Below are positions 35,073 to 45,037 of a stretch of DNA of 64,000 nt, piece after piece. Made by a program: the position numbers and the translations under genes. Numbering within the stretch: position 1 is the first letter of the stretch; the number at the start of each line of letters is the position of its first letter. The notes below the pieces were generated by a model that saw nothing but the letters and a program-made list of their open reading frames with translations, was not told the DNA's origin and made no database searches. The stretch spans positions 1 to 64,000 of the IMG/VR virus record IMGVR_UViG_3300042453_003817; one strand, 5' to 3'. This DNA is from a virus.

Positions 35073-37121
35073 CTATCTTGTAGTGCCAGCAAAAGCCAGA
35101 TTAAAGAAAAGTTCTATTGTATCTGGATTTGCAACTTGTGGTGTTGAAGTCTTCGGTGCGGCTGCTTGTTGATTGGGTGGTGAAGGAGGAACTGGAATAG
35201 CAGGTGCTGAAGAAGGAGCACTGAAGCCTCTAGTTGTTGCAGCTAGGTCCTGACTTTTCTGATCCAACATAAGCCCAGGTATTCTTTGCAGGTTAGCAAC
35301 TCTTTTTTGCATTGCACCTTCCGATCTATCGAATGGTCTTGACATTCTAAGACCGAAATATCGTGTTGCTTTTTCTACATCATTTATTGTTCTAAAAATT
35401 TTATCATCTTCTGCATAATCAGTTTTCATAATTTTCAACATAGCATCAATATTTTTTTCCGGGTCTAACAACTGTTCTTTAGTATACCCAGGATGAGCTT
35501 CGGTATTGATTTGAAATAATCCGTAACTTTTTTCAGGAGGCTCACTCTTTGCTAAAGGATTCAATCTAGATTCTTGTATTGCATTCGCTACGGCTGCCAT
35601 AGCTTGTTCTTCGGAATAACCCGCAAGCAAAAATTTTGATCTTATCAAATCTATCATAGCTTTTGGGCTATGGTCAACTCTGGTTGGGCTCAATGCTCTC
35701 GTATCTCCACCCGAACTTGGTGTTCCTTCTCCCCTCTCCCTATCTGCTCGAACCTGTTCCAGATTTTTATTAAAATTTGCACCCAGAGGAAGGTTTCCTA
35801 ATGTCATCTGTTCTTTTTGTTGTTTTTTTAATGCAATTTCTGCTTGGAGATTCATTATGTCCGATTGTAAAGATATCATAGCATCTTTTTGTGCCTCATT
35901 TCTTGGAACAAATTCACCTTTTTCATTTTTTATCATTAAACTTTCTAGTTTTTTTGCTTGTTCTTGTTTAGCGGAGACTTCTTCCTCCAAGTCTGCTATA
36001 GTTTTTTCTCTACCTAGTTTTCCCAAAATCCAACCAGCTCCTGCTCCTATAACAAGACCTAATCCGGCACCTTTTAATCCCAGTAGTGAGCCGACTGATG
36101 CACCAATTGCAGCACCCATAGTTGCGAAAATTGCTGGTTTGTATTGATTGATAAATTGACTGAAGTGATAACCAAACATCTCGCCAATTTTACCAAAATT
36201 TTCTCCTAGAGTTATAAATGCTGCTTTGGTGTAGTCCATTGTAATTTTGGTTCCGTCTGAGATCATTTTTCGAATTGCTTTGAAATCATCACCAAAAGTT
36301 TTTTCAACCCAGTCATATATGTCTGTAAATTTTGTTGTTGCAAAAAGATTATTCAATTTTTTCGCTAGTTGTTTTAAAACCGGCTCTTCACTTTCCAGAT
36401 CAACACCCAAAAAATCTGCGATGCTTTTTTGGATAGAATCAAAAATTCCTCCAAAATTAATTCCTTTAGACATTTCTTTGATTGCATAAGCGGACGCTGC
36501 TATACCTACAATACCTAAAAGAGGAGCAATTGCAATTACAGAACCAAGTGCTCTAAAAATAACAGAACCGACACCACCGCCAAGCCCTGCTAGACCACCA
36601 ACTATTCCACCCAAAAATGATGAAGTTGATCCTGTTGTTTTTTGTGGTGTAGTAGTTTGAGGTGCAGCCTTTGCAGATGATAATAATGAATCTCTTTTTG
36701 CTGCGCCCATCCAAAGTGCATCAGCACCCTTTGAAGATTTTCCAGTTACCGATTTTGTCAATGATGCAATATTTTGGCGAGTGATGTTCATGTCTCTCGC
36801 CATCATATTCATATTAAATGTGTTCTTAGCAACAACTTTCAGTAATGCTTCTTGTCTTTCATTAGATTGTTGCAAAGAAGTCAGTTCAACAGAAGGTGTA
36901 TCAGACAACCCAGAAACTTTTACTCCAGATTTTCGAATTGGTGAATATCCTTTTCCAAAAATTTTCTGACCTGTAGATCCCAAAAATCCTTGCCCACTGA
37001 ATAGCAAGTTTCTGATGTCCATTCGTTCAGCAAGCCCTTTTCCAGCGGCTGCACCTAGAGAAGCTAATACGCCTTTGTTTTTTAATTCTTGGCGATATAC
37101 GGTAGAAAATTTAGTTGCCAT
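35073..37121 (-). CDS. Baseplate or tail protein with lysozyme/transglycosylase-like domain
   Basis: 682 residues. Coiled-coil and Gly/Ala-rich hydrophobic stretches occupy residues 60-400; a basic acidic linker follows; residues about 490-630 (MIDLIRSKFLLAGYSEEQAMAAVANAIQESRLNPLA ... YGLFQINTE) resemble a phage tail-lysozyme domain with Glu in IQES as likely catalyst. In this phage gp5 lacks its lysozyme domain, so this protein may supply the tail muramidase. N-terminal role unclear. Confidence 0.75.
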   Translation of the reverse strand: MATKFSTVYRQELKNKGVLASLGAAAGKGLAERMDIRNLLFSGQGFLGSTGQKIFGKGYSPIRKSGVKVSGLSDTPSVELTSLQQSNERQEALLKVVAKNTFNMNMMARDMNITRQNIASLTKSVTGKSSKGADALWMGAAKRDSLLSSAKAAPQTTTPQKTTGSTSSFLGGIVGGLAGLGGGVGSVIFRALGSVIAIAPLLGIVGIAASAYAIKEMSKGINFGGIFDSIQKSIADFLGVDLESEEPVLKQLAKKLNNLFATTKFTDIYDWVEKTFGDDFKAIRKMISDGTKITMDYTKAAFITLGENFGKIGEMFGYHFSQFINQYKPAIFATMGAAIGASVGSLLGLKGAGLGLVIGAGAGWILGKLGREKTIADLEEEVSAKQEQAKKLESLMIKNEKGEFVPRNEAQKDAMISLQSDIMNLQAEIALKKQQKEQMTLGNLPLGANFNKNLEQVRADRERGEGTPSSGGDTRALSPTRVDHSPKAMIDLIRSKFLLAGYSEEQAMAAVANAIQESRLNPLAKSEPPEKSYGLFQINTEAHPGYTKEQLLDPEKNIDAMLKIMKTDYAEDDKIFRTINDVEKATRYFGLRMSRPFDRSEGAMQKRVANLQRIPGLMLDQKSQDLAATTRGFSAPSSAPAIPVPPSPPNQQAAAPKTSTPQVANPDTIELFFNLAFAGTTR

Positions 37122-37318
37122 TATTGTTTTCTTCTTGCTAGTTGTTGTTGTTTAATCTTCTCATTTTCTTCTTCAATATATTTGAGAAGCATAGTAACGT
37201 ATATACTTCTTTCCCACGGAATCATATTATCTAATTCTGTCAAGCTGTATTTGTGATGTTGCATAAGTGAGAAATTAGTTTGGTAATGGTTACTCAGTGA
37301 TTCATAACGAAAGATCAT
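37121..37318 (-). CDS. Small baseplate-assembly protein (gp51-type candidate)
   Basis: 65 residues: SNHYQTNFSLMQHHKYSLTELDNMIPWERSIYVTMLLKYIEEENEKIKQQ is a conserved pattern of small proteins next to gp26 in cyanophages. Often compared with T4 gp51, a hub-assembly factor; the match is by position and pattern only. Confidence 0.6.
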   Translation of the reverse strand: MIFRYESLSNHYQTNFSLMQHHKYSLTELDNMIPWERSIYVTMLLKYIEEENEKIKQQQLARRKQ

Positions 37319-38052
37319 CCGAAAAAACTTTGGATTCCTTCTAATACAAGAGATTCTTCATATTGACATTTTGGGCACTTGAAGTTAATTTCTTTTTTCA
37401 ATTTAGGTAAAGTTTCAAAAAATGCTTGTACTTTTAAAAATTGCTCTCTGGTTAGACTGTCAATAAATTCAACTAACTCATTTTCAGGAACATCTTTTGC
37501 ATAGTAAATACTTTCTTCATCGTAAATGTAATCGATAGAATTGATGATTGTTCTTGCGACCACATCAGCAGCAGAAATTTTCTCATTGTTCTTCGTTAAC
37601 TCTTCAACACCTTTGTAAGTTGGATACTTCATTGCAATACCTAGCTTAGGTGTTAATTCAATTTTCTCTTTGACATCTTTAAGATCCGGTTCCACTTCAA
37701 GTGCATTGAAACTCAACTTAACTAAATTATCACACTTTTTCTTTTCACCTTCGACCTCAACATCATTGTTGCATCTATATTGCAATTCAACAAGTTCACT
37801 GACCGATCTTGCTCGCAAATGCATGAAAAGAAATTCGAAGTCTACAATCGGTAAATCATCAATATTAATTTTACTTACAATGCAGTTATTTAAAATCTGT
37901 TTAATTGCCAATAAAATAGAATCTTGATTATCTGATTCCATCGCCATCAAAAGAATCTTTTCTTCTTTGACGAGAAAAGGTCTAAACTTAATCTTCTTCT
38001 TACTAAGAGGTAACTTTAATTCATATAAAGGCACATCAATTTTAGGTAACAT
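37315..38052 (-). CDS. 26: gp26-like baseplate hub protein
   Basis: 245 residues. LPLSKKKIKFRPFLVKEEKILLMAMES at the N-terminus and DFEFLFMHLRARSVSELVELQY are typical of gp26 in T4-like phages; a C-terminal CPKCQ and a mid-protein pair of cysteines could bind zinc. T4 gp26 helps assemble the hub. Coupled to the downstream small gene by ATGA overlap. Confidence 0.8.
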   Translation of the reverse strand: MLPKIDVPLYELKLPLSKKKIKFRPFLVKEEKILLMAMESDNQDSILLAIKQILNNCIVSKINIDDLPIVDFEFLFMHLRARSVSELVELQYRCNNDVEVEGEKKKCDNLVKLSFNALEVEPDLKDVKEKIELTPKLGIAMKYPTYKGVEELTKNNEKISAADVVARTIINSIDYIYDEESIYYAKDVPENELVEFIDSLTREQFLKVQAFFETLPKLKKEINFKCPKCQYEESLVLEGIQSFFG

Positions 38053-38062
38053 AAATTCTCCA

Positions 38063-38833
38063 TTAAAAAATCTGTTTAACTTCAGCTATCGTTCCTTTTA
38101 ACAAGGTTTTCAATGCTCTTCCTGTTGGTGTTCCAGCGATTCCCGCACCAACAAGTGCAGCACCTATCGCTCCAACATCATAATCGCCCTTGTAGATCGT
38201 TCTGAATTTTTGATAAGCAAATTGAACATTCAGTCTATGAAAACCTTCTTCAGACCAACTTAGTGTTTGTGGGCTTATTGCTTTAGGAAATGCATCGATT
38301 AATTCGACTGCATACACTTGCTTAAAAACATCATCATATTGAACAATTTTAATATCAGTTAGGAACCTAGTTCTTTCACCTTTCGCAAATCTTGTATTAT
38401 TAGTATCCGTAGGAACTATTGCTTCAAGCCATCTATCGAAAAGTTTTCTTTCATAGAAATCATTGGTGCAAAGGAAAGTAAAAGAGATATCTCCGTAAAC
38501 CGCTTGTCTTGGCACTTGGAAAGTTGGACCGTATATTTGTACTTCATCAGTCTGTAAAGACTTTCCTGGCAATTCTGTAGATTCACACTGCAAAGCCAAG
38601 TAGCGACTGATGACAGGATCGAATGAACGTGCTCCATCTTCAGTACCAATTACTCTTGCGGTGATGTCTGAGAAGACAGAATTAGGCAAATTCAAAAGTC
38701 TTTCGATTACACTTGTCGAAACGAATTCGCTTATGTATCGTGGAATTGGTAGTACGACTTGAAATCGGCTAGGTCTTGCTAGCCCATCTTTTGCATTGAT
38801 ATTCGATAAGAATAATTGTGGTAAGAATGCCAT
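38063..38833 (-). CDS. Tail-tube-fold baseplate protein (gp54-like tube initiator)
   Basis: 256 residues. RPSRFQVVLPIP, CESTELPGKSLQTDEVQIYGP, YGDISFTFLCTNDFYERKLFDRWLEAI and LSWSEEGFHRLNVQFAYQKFRTIY form the fold pattern shared by gp19 tube and gp54 tube-initiator proteins. Position in the baseplate block favours gp54. It ends with an Ala/Gly-rich tail. Confidence 0.75.
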   Translation of the reverse strand: MAFLPQLFLSNINAKDGLARPSRFQVVLPIPRYISEFVSTSVIERLLNLPNSVFSDITARVIGTEDGARSFDPVISRYLALQCESTELPGKSLQTDEVQIYGPTFQVPRQAVYGDISFTFLCTNDFYERKLFDRWLEAIVPTDTNNTRFAKGERTRFLTDIKIVQYDDVFKQVYAVELIDAFPKAISPQTLSWSEEGFHRLNVQFAYQKFRTIYKGDYDVGAIGAALVGAGIAGTPTGRALKTLLKGTIAEVKQIF

Positions 38834-39414
38834 TAGAATTTTTTCCTTGAGTCTGCCCAGACTTTACTGGTGCTTGCTTTTTCAAACTGTTCTACAGGTA
38901 ACAGAGCAGCAATATCCCATTCGTTTGCTGGTATCTCCAAAAATCTAGATTGTACATGGCTTGAAAGATATCTTTTTAAACATGGTGTTGCTTCATAAGC
39001 CTGGGAGAAAGCAGAAAGTGCTTGATAGTTCAATCTGAGTTTCGTACTTTGGTCGTATGCTCGATTTGAAGCAAAACTACTCAATTTGTCTAATAATATT
39101 ATTCTGTGTTTAGGATGAATATAATGCAGGTTTATGCCTAGAAATCCATCACCATACAGTTGTATAGGCATAACCAAAGGAAACTTGTCGTAATAAGGTA
39201 ACTTATCTTTTGTTTTGGGATCATAATAAAAGAAATACATGTGACCGACAATACTTGTCAGAGTCATTCTTTCATCCGCTCTGGTCATCAACTTTCTTGC
39301 TGTAGGATTCAAATCTGGAATTTTAGAGCGAAGCCAGTTCCTAGCTTGCCTTGAGCGAGCTTGATACCCAGTTTTAGCTAACTGTTGATTGATACGATCC
39401 ATTAAATAAGCCAT
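38833..39414 (-). CDS. Conserved T4-like structural-region protein, unknown function
   Basis: 193 residues. GHMYFFYYDPKTKDKLPYYDKFPLVMPI and FLGINLHYIHPKHRI are strongly conserved-looking in T4-like phages, next to gp4. Function not established to my knowledge. The stop-start overlap with the tube-like gene indicates co-translation. Confidence 0.7.
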   Translation of the reverse strand: MAYLMDRINQQLAKTGYQARSRQARNWLRSKIPDLNPTARKLMTRADERMTLTSIVGHMYFFYYDPKTKDKLPYYDKFPLVMPIQLYGDGFLGINLHYIHPKHRIILLDKLSSFASNRAYDQSTKLRLNYQALSAFSQAYEATPCLKRYLSSHVQSRFLEIPANEWDIAALLPVEQFEKASTSKVWADSRKKF

Positions 39415-39485
39415 GGCTCTATTTATTTGCCTTATGTTAACCTGGTTTTTTAGGTTCCTGGATTATAAGTATTGGTGTCCTCGGT

Positions 39486-39935
39486 TCAGATTAATCCTAA
39501 ATCCTTCTCCGTAAGTATCTTGAATTGCCATCCATGTTCATGGCAGAATTCATCCGCAGCTTTCCACTTCATTTGATTTATAGCGTATGTAGCTGCTTCT
39601 TGAATGAATTTTTTAGTTTTCTTCTTTTGTGTAGGCTTTTTAGTCTGTGATTCAGGTTTTACTTCAATCACGTATGTCATAACTGTATTATCCTTTCTCT
39701 GTACTTTTATGATGAAGTCAGGAAAGTATCTGTGTCTCTTTCCATCAACTGGAGAGATATAAGGAATAGCCAATTCTTCCGATGACCACCAGATGATATT
39801 TGGGTGATCATCGAAGTATTTCATACAACGAAGTTCCCAGGAAGATCGATAAATGATATTTTCTGGGTTTCCTTTGTACTTTTGTGGGTTTTGAGGCTTA
39901 AACCAGCCTTTGTAAGTGTTTTTTCCGTATGACAT
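39486..39935 (-). CDS. 4: gp4-like head completion nuclease
   Basis: 149 residues (T4 gp4: 150). YRSSWELRCMKYFDDHP, WWSSEELAIPYISPVDGKRHRYFPDFII and YVIEVKPESQTKKP give the PD-(D/E)xK core E ... PDF ... EVK. T4 gp4 finishes DNA-filled heads before tail joining. The start codon touches the TATAAATA box of the divergent gp48 gene. Confidence 0.85.
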   Translation of the reverse strand: MSYGKNTYKGWFKPQNPQKYKGNPENIIYRSSWELRCMKYFDDHPNIIWWSSEELAIPYISPVDGKRHRYFPDFIIKVQRKDNTVMTYVIEVKPESQTKKPTQKKKTKKFIQEAATYAINQMKWKAADEFCHEHGWQFKILTEKDLGLI

Positions 39936-39942
39936 ATAAATA
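39935..39942 (+). promoter_or_regulatory. T4-type late promoter of the rightward baseplate operon
   Basis: Exact TATAAATA 23 nt before the gp48 start, with AGGAAAG between. With gp33 and DsbA genes in the window, it is the best late promoter candidate and would read the whole 40-64 kb block. Confidence 0.75.
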
Positions 39943-39965
39943 TGTAGTCAACTCATAGGAAAGTC

Positions 39966-41237
39966 ATGTCACTATTCAACCTCAAAGACATACGTTATAT
40001 AAAAAATGACAATAGAAACTTCACTCAAGTTTCAAAGAGATATGATTCAAATGTCTACAAATATCCAATAGACCTAGGAAATACAGACAAAGGGCATTAT
40101 ATGATAATTCATATCAATGTCCAAGAAAAGTCCAGATATCAAGCTAATTTGGATGGACAGAATATACCTTCGGTTTTTAGAAGTGCAAATCGAACGGGTG
40201 GAGCCAGCAACTTAGGTGGATATTTTGAAAATGTGGTTGGTTCTTTGATCACTGGAGGATCAAATGCGATTAACAATGCGGTGGCCGAAGTTGAGTTTGC
40301 CAATTATTCTATTGCAGAAGGTTTCGATGGACCTTCTAAAACTTCACAAAATCTCTACAATATAGCAAAATCAGTTCAAACGACTGCTGGATCAATAGAA
40401 AAATCTTTACCTAAAGAAGTTAGAGACTTTATTGGAGGAGCAGCCTCTTCAGTTAGCACTTTAAATAATGTAAATTTTTTGAGAACAATAAAAAGAACAA
40501 CAGACAGTATCGCATTATATATGCCCAATACTCTAGCTTTTACGCACAATCAAAATTATCGTCAATTGGAGTTGGGTGGAGAAAATGCTGCATTTTTTGG
40601 AGCTGGAGCTTCAATTATAACTGATGCTATTAATGGAAGACTTTCCGCTCAAGACATAGGAAGAAATTTAACTCCTTTTGTTGCACAAAGAGTTTTACAA
40701 TCTCGTTTAGCGTCATCTCTTTTAGGACAAAACTCAGCACAAGCTATTTTTACTGGTGTAACAGGGCTTGTACAAAACCCTATGATGGAATTAATTTATA
40801 CTAGCCCAAGCTTTAGAAATTTTAGATTCGACTTCATGTTTCACCCTCGAAGTGAAGTGGAATCTAAACAAGTTTATGATATAATTGAAAGATTGAAATT
40901 TCATCAGGCACCCGAAATAGCACAAGGAACAGCAGGTTATTTTTTGATTCCTCCTTCAGAATTTGATATTGAATTTTATTATAACGGTATTCAAAATCCA
41001 AACATACCTAAAATATCAACATGCGTTTTGAAAACAGTTGATGTTGACTATGCTCCAGGTGGTTTTCAGACTTATGAAGTTCCTGGAGAAGATTATCCTT
41101 ATCCAGGTAGAACAGGAAGCCCGGTGAGTATTCGTATGAGTTTAGGATTTGAAGAGACCGAAATCGTAACAAAAGGAAATTTAGAAGGTAATAGAAGTCT
41201 CTTAGAAAGAGCACAAACAGAAGTCGGACCAGGCTAA
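39966..41237 (+). CDS. 48: gp48-like baseplate tail-tube cap
   Basis: 423 residues. NPMMELIYTSPSFRNFRFDFMFHPRS and IIERLKFHQAPEIAQGTAGYFLIPPSEFDIEFYYNG are diagnostic of gp48 of T4-like phages. gp48 sits between the hub and the tube initiator gp54. The N-terminal part is Ala/Ser-rich and poorly conserved. Confidence 0.88.
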   Translation: MSLFNLKDIRYIKNDNRNFTQVSKRYDSNVYKYPIDLGNTDKGHYMIIHINVQEKSRYQANLDGQNIPSVFRSANRTGGASNLGGYFENVVGSLITGGSNAINNAVAEVEFANYSIAEGFDGPSKTSQNLYNIAKSVQTTAGSIEKSLPKEVRDFIGGAASSVSTLNNVNFLRTIKRTTDSIALYMPNTLAFTHNQNYRQLELGGENAAFFGAGASIITDAINGRLSAQDIGRNLTPFVAQRVLQSRLASSLLGQNSAQAIFTGVTGLVQNPMMELIYTSPSFRNFRFDFMFHPRSEVESKQVYDIIERLKFHQAPEIAQGTAGYFLIPPSEFDIEFYYNGIQNPNIPKISTCVLKTVDVDYAPGGFQTYEVPGEDYPYPGRTGSPVSIRMSLGFEETEIVTKGNLEGNRSLLERAQTEVGPG

Positions 41238-41238
41238 T

Positions 41239-41877
41239 ATGGCAAATTTCTTTAACTACTTTCCAAAAACCGTTTATAATTTAGATGATTCTTTTGGGTT
41301 AGACACAATTACTAATCTAACAACTGGATTTTCTTTTGACAATAACATACTTGACAATTCAGTTTTGTATTATCAATATACTATTCCGGACGGTGAAACA
41401 CCAGAGATCGTCGCTCATAAAGTTTATGGTTCGTCTGAAAAACACTGGCTCATATTGAAAATGAATGGAATCAAAGATGTCAAAAATGATTGGCCTCTCG
41501 ATCAAATCAGTTTTGCGGATGCAATTGATAGGAAGTATGCTAATAACGCAAACGTTGGTCAAACAGGTTATGAATGGGCACACGAAAATATTCATTCTTA
41601 TTACAAAATAGAAACAAGAACACTTGTATTAACTGGTGAAAAAACAATAGATATGATTCAAGTTGATGCTGATGTTTATGCGAATGTATCAACTGGGCAA
41701 TCAACGTATACATTACCAGACAACTCTTCTGTAATTGTGTCAACCAGTAAACAATCTAAAACGTATTACGAATATGATTCTGAGCAAAATGAACTAAAAA
41801 GAAATATTAAAATTCTGAAAAGAGAATATATTGGTGTTATAGAAAAAGAGTTTAGAGAGTTGATGCGTAATGGATGA
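41239..41877 (+). CDS. 53: gp53-like baseplate wedge protein
   Basis: 212 residues. YYQYTIPDGETPEIVAHKVYGSSEKHWLILKMN (46-78) is the LysM-like gp53 signature; the middle is a linker. gp53 joins wedges into a ring around the hub. Separated from gp48 by one base. Confidence 0.88.
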   Translation: MANFFNYFPKTVYNLDDSFGLDTITNLTTGFSFDNNILDNSVLYYQYTIPDGETPEIVAHKVYGSSEKHWLILKMNGIKDVKNDWPLDQISFADAIDRKYANNANVGQTGYEWAHENIHSYYKIETRTLVLTGEKTIDMIQVDADVYANVSTGQSTYTLPDNSSVIVSTSKQSKTYYEYDSEQNELKRNIKILKREYIGVIEKEFRELMRNG

Positions 41878-43192
41878 TAGAATTATTCATACGACACAAT
41901 TTACAATAAAACAACTGGCGATAGTTTCCAAAATAGGAACTATTGATGTTACAGGTTTGTTTGAAGAGTTGAATATTTACGACAGCATTTTCAATCCTTG
42001 CATGACAGGAAATATAGTTATAAGAGATGCTATAGGATTATCAGACAAACTATCGTTCGATGGTTCAGAAGCGTTGATAGTAAATATGGGAAAAACCTCT
42101 GAAGATGGTTTAATTGAAAAATCTTTTAGAATATACAAACAAAGTGACAGAAAATCGGTTAGTATGAATGAAGAGCAATACATTCTTCATTTTGTTTCTG
42201 ATGAATTTATTCTGTCCCAACAAATAAAAATACGTCAATCATTTAAAGACACATATTCTAAAATTGTTTTAGACATAGCATCTAATTACCTATCGATGTC
42301 TCAAGCAAGTTTTGGAATTTTAGAAAATACGATTGGTAACAGAATACTCTTAGTACCAAATAGAACTCCTTTCGAGGCTATTGATTTGTGTTGTAGAAGA
42401 GCCATAAATTATAGAGGATCACCCACTTTTATATTTTTTGAAAATAGAGAAGGTTACAATTTCGTAACTTTATCTACTATGCTTGCAAGACCTGAAAAAT
42501 TCTTTATTAATTTTCAGCCAAAAAATTTATCAGATGATCGATATGAATTGATGGGTGCTAGAGACTATGATATTATTTCACAATTTGATTTGAACAAAAA
42601 TATAACATCAGGTCTTTATGCTGGAACTTATTTGGGATTTGATGTCACGAATAGAGCGATAGTTAAAAAATACGTAGATTTTAATTCAACTTATTCATTA
42701 AGCGAACATGCAAATAAAACTCCTCATGTGGGAATAATAAAAAATAGGGCAGGATTTGAAAATACGAAAATGTTTGATTCGAGAGTTGTATTTTATCCAA
42801 CATCTGTTTTAAGTTCTAAGAGTGATTACGTTAGGGAAAATGATCCTTTTTCAATTGATGTTGAAGATGACAATTACAATTATCTGATACAAAGAGAAGC
42901 ACTATATAGAAACTTAGTGTCAAGAAGAATTAGAGTCACTATGCCTGGCAATTTTGATTTGTCTTCTGGTTTAACTGCAAATCTTTTGATTCCTAAAAGA
43001 AGTGAAAAATCTCAGGATGAATCTACCGAAGATTTATCATTAAGTGGCAAATATTTAATCATTGCAACAAGGCATATTATAAGTTATCAGAAACATGAAA
43101 CCATAATTGAAGTTGCTACAGATTCAAATAATAGAGATTCTATGTACTTAAATACACAAGCGCAAACTGCTGCTTTAGAGGTATATTCTTAA
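41870..43192 (+). CDS. 27: gp27-like baseplate hub protein
   Basis: 440 residues. The N-terminal half (IDVTGLFEELNIYDSIFNPCMTGNIVIRDAIGL) and RTPFEAIDLCCRRAINYRGSPTFIFFENREGYNFVTL match T4-like hub proteins; T4 gp27 has 391 residues. It forms the trimeric torus carrying the gp5 spike, encoded next. Confidence 0.8.
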   Translation: MDDRIIHTTQFTIKQLAIVSKIGTIDVTGLFEELNIYDSIFNPCMTGNIVIRDAIGLSDKLSFDGSEALIVNMGKTSEDGLIEKSFRIYKQSDRKSVSMNEEQYILHFVSDEFILSQQIKIRQSFKDTYSKIVLDIASNYLSMSQASFGILENTIGNRILLVPNRTPFEAIDLCCRRAINYRGSPTFIFFENREGYNFVTLSTMLARPEKFFINFQPKNLSDDRYELMGARDYDIISQFDLNKNITSGLYAGTYLGFDVTNRAIVKKYVDFNSTYSLSEHANKTPHVGIIKNRAGFENTKMFDSRVVFYPTSVLSSKSDYVRENDPFSIDVEDDNYNYLIQREALYRNLVSRRIRVTMPGNFDLSSGLTANLLIPKRSEKSQDESTEDLSLSGKYLIIATRHIISYQKHETIIEVATDSNNRDSMYLNTQAQTAALEVYS

Positions 43193-44196
43193 TGTATAAC
43201 GCACAAAATTTAGATCCTAGTTTTTCTGGTCTTAATTGGTTCACATGGTTTGTTGGTGTTGTAGTTGATATTGATGATCCACTGAAACTAGGAAGAATGA
43301 AAGTTAGATGTTTCGGTTTTCATTCATTGGATCCTACCGTGATGCCAAAAGAGCATTTACCTTGGGCAGAACCTATTCTTCCTGTTAATCAAAGACAATC
43401 AAGTCTAGATGTGAATCATGGTGATTGGGTTGTTGGCTTTTTTATGGATGGAAGATATGCACAAAAGCCTGTAATTTACGGAGTATTTAATGGTCTAAAA
43501 AACGGTAATGGTACCGACGAATTAACTCCTCAACAGTTAGAAAAACTTCCTCAATATGCACAGAATATTATTTTGAGTGAAGAAAGTAAACCTACAGGAC
43601 CCAGATTAGCCTATACAGTAGTTGGAAGTACCATTTCATTAAATAATAAGAGAAGAGAACATGTTTGTGATGTTTCTTTGCCTATGAGGAGGGCTGCTGA
43701 GTGGGTTCGTTTGAAGTTTAGTGAATTCATGAAAATTATTCGCGAGGGAATACGCGCTGCATTGAAAGCATTAGGATTTAGCCCAGACGGAACTTCAGCT
43801 AGATTGAAAGAGATAGCACAGGCTGTAACGAGGGAAGCAAAACAAATACAAAAGTTTCTTAAACAGGTAAATAGTGCGATTGAAATTTTCAATGCTTATG
43901 TTGCACAAGTTAATCAAATGATTGAATGGATACTTTCTCTACCCGAAAAACTGTTAGCACTTCTAGTAGGTTGCTTAGAAAACTTGAGACGTTCTTTAGC
44001 GATAGGATTTTCTGAGTTGTTTTCAACTCAAGGTTCTTCTTCCGATTTATCTGCATTTACTGAAGCAGCCAAAGAGATTCAAAACACATTGGGTGCTGCT
44101 GTGCAAACTGCTAGCAACGCCGCTGCTGCGGCTGCAAATGCTGCTGCAACAGCACAAACTGTATCATCAGTAACTTCTAGGACATTTAAGATATAA
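43192..44196 (+). CDS. 5: gp5-like hub protein: OB-fold part without lysozyme
   Basis: 334 residues. Residues 12-110 (WFVGVVVDIDDPLKLGRMKVRCFGFH ... VVGFFMDGRYAQKPVIYGVF) are the gp5 OB fold. Instead of the T4 lysozyme domain there is a helical segment (AEWVRLKFSEFMKIIREGIRAALKAL) and an Ala-rich end. The spike part is a separate gene directly downstream. Confidence 0.82.
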   Translation: MYNAQNLDPSFSGLNWFTWFVGVVVDIDDPLKLGRMKVRCFGFHSLDPTVMPKEHLPWAEPILPVNQRQSSLDVNHGDWVVGFFMDGRYAQKPVIYGVFNGLKNGNGTDELTPQQLEKLPQYAQNIILSEESKPTGPRLAYTVVGSTISLNNKRREHVCDVSLPMRRAAEWVRLKFSEFMKIIREGIRAALKALGFSPDGTSARLKEIAQAVTREAKQIQKFLKQVNSAIEIFNAYVAQVNQMIEWILSLPEKLLALLVGCLENLRRSLAIGFSELFSTQGSSSDLSAFTEAAKEIQNTLGAAVQTASNAAAAAANAAATAQTVSSVTSRTFKI

Positions 44197-44198
44197 AA

Positions 44199-45029
44199 AT
44201 GGCTACTAAACCAGAAAAAGATTATTCTTGGACAGAACCGGAGTCTGAGGTTAATGATGCTAATCCTCCAGATTATCCTTATAGTCATGTGACAGTTACG
44301 AAATCTGGGCATTCATTTGAAATGGATGACTCTAAAAATCGTGAAAGAATACGCTTGCAACATGGTGGTGCAAAAACTGGTGGTGTAGGTACATTTTTTG
44401 AAATGCAGTCCAATGGGGATATGATAACAAAAGTTGTAGGTGATAATTATGAAATCGTCGCAGGAAAAAATAATGTTCTCATAAAAGGCGTCTGCAACAT
44501 AACTATCGAAGGTGATTCGGTCGTTCATGTGAAAGGTGATAAGTATGAGAGAGTTGATGGTAATTATTACAGAGAGGTGCGAGGAGATTTTATACAAACC
44601 GTAGTGGGAGAATCTACGTTCCAATCTTTAGGTGATACTTCTATAAATTCTGGAGATCCAAATTCAATTCTTCCAAATGGCGTCATAAATTTGAGAGCAG
44701 GCGATATTACATACGTCGATAGTGATTTATTGGTTGCTGGATCAGCTACAGCCGATATGCTTACTGCGATAACAAAGGTTAATGGTGGTACACAAGTGAC
44801 TGCTGGACCTTTAGGATTTGTATCTGAGTCTGGTGGGTTAGCTCTTGGATTACCGGTAGCAACACCTTTAACAGTCGATGCAGCCACCGCAGTTAAATCT
44901 CCTTTGATTATAGGAACAGTTGTTAGAGATGCTACAGGAACAATGACAACAATGAGATTGCAATACAATTTACATACGCACATTGCACCTAAAGGCAAAA
45001 CTTCAACACCACTTAAAAAGATGATTTGA
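44199..45029 (+). CDS. gp5 C-terminal-type spike (needle) protein
   Basis: 276 residues. Repeated short strands (GDNYEIVAGKNNVLIKGVCNITIEGDSVVHVKGDKYERVDG) form the triple-stranded beta-helix of gp5/VgrG needles; the end HTHIAPKGKTSTP is typical. In T4 it is fused to gp5; here it is free. Two bases separate the genes. Confidence 0.85.
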   Translation: MATKPEKDYSWTEPESEVNDANPPDYPYSHVTVTKSGHSFEMDDSKNRERIRLQHGGAKTGGVGTFFEMQSNGDMITKVVGDNYEIVAGKNNVLIKGVCNITIEGDSVVHVKGDKYERVDGNYYREVRGDFIQTVVGESTFQSLGDTSINSGDPNSILPNGVINLRAGDITYVDSDLLVAGSATADMLTAITKVNGGTQVTAGPLGFVSESGGLALGLPVATPLTVDAATAVKSPLIIGTVVRDATGTMTTMRLQYNLHTHIAPKGKTSTPLKKMI

Positions 45030-45037
45030 GAAAATAA

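Noticed and set aside
43192-44196. Lysozyme domain in the gp5-like protein
   Set aside because: The region after the OB fold is helical and Ala-rich and lacks an E-x8-D-x5-T muramidase pattern.
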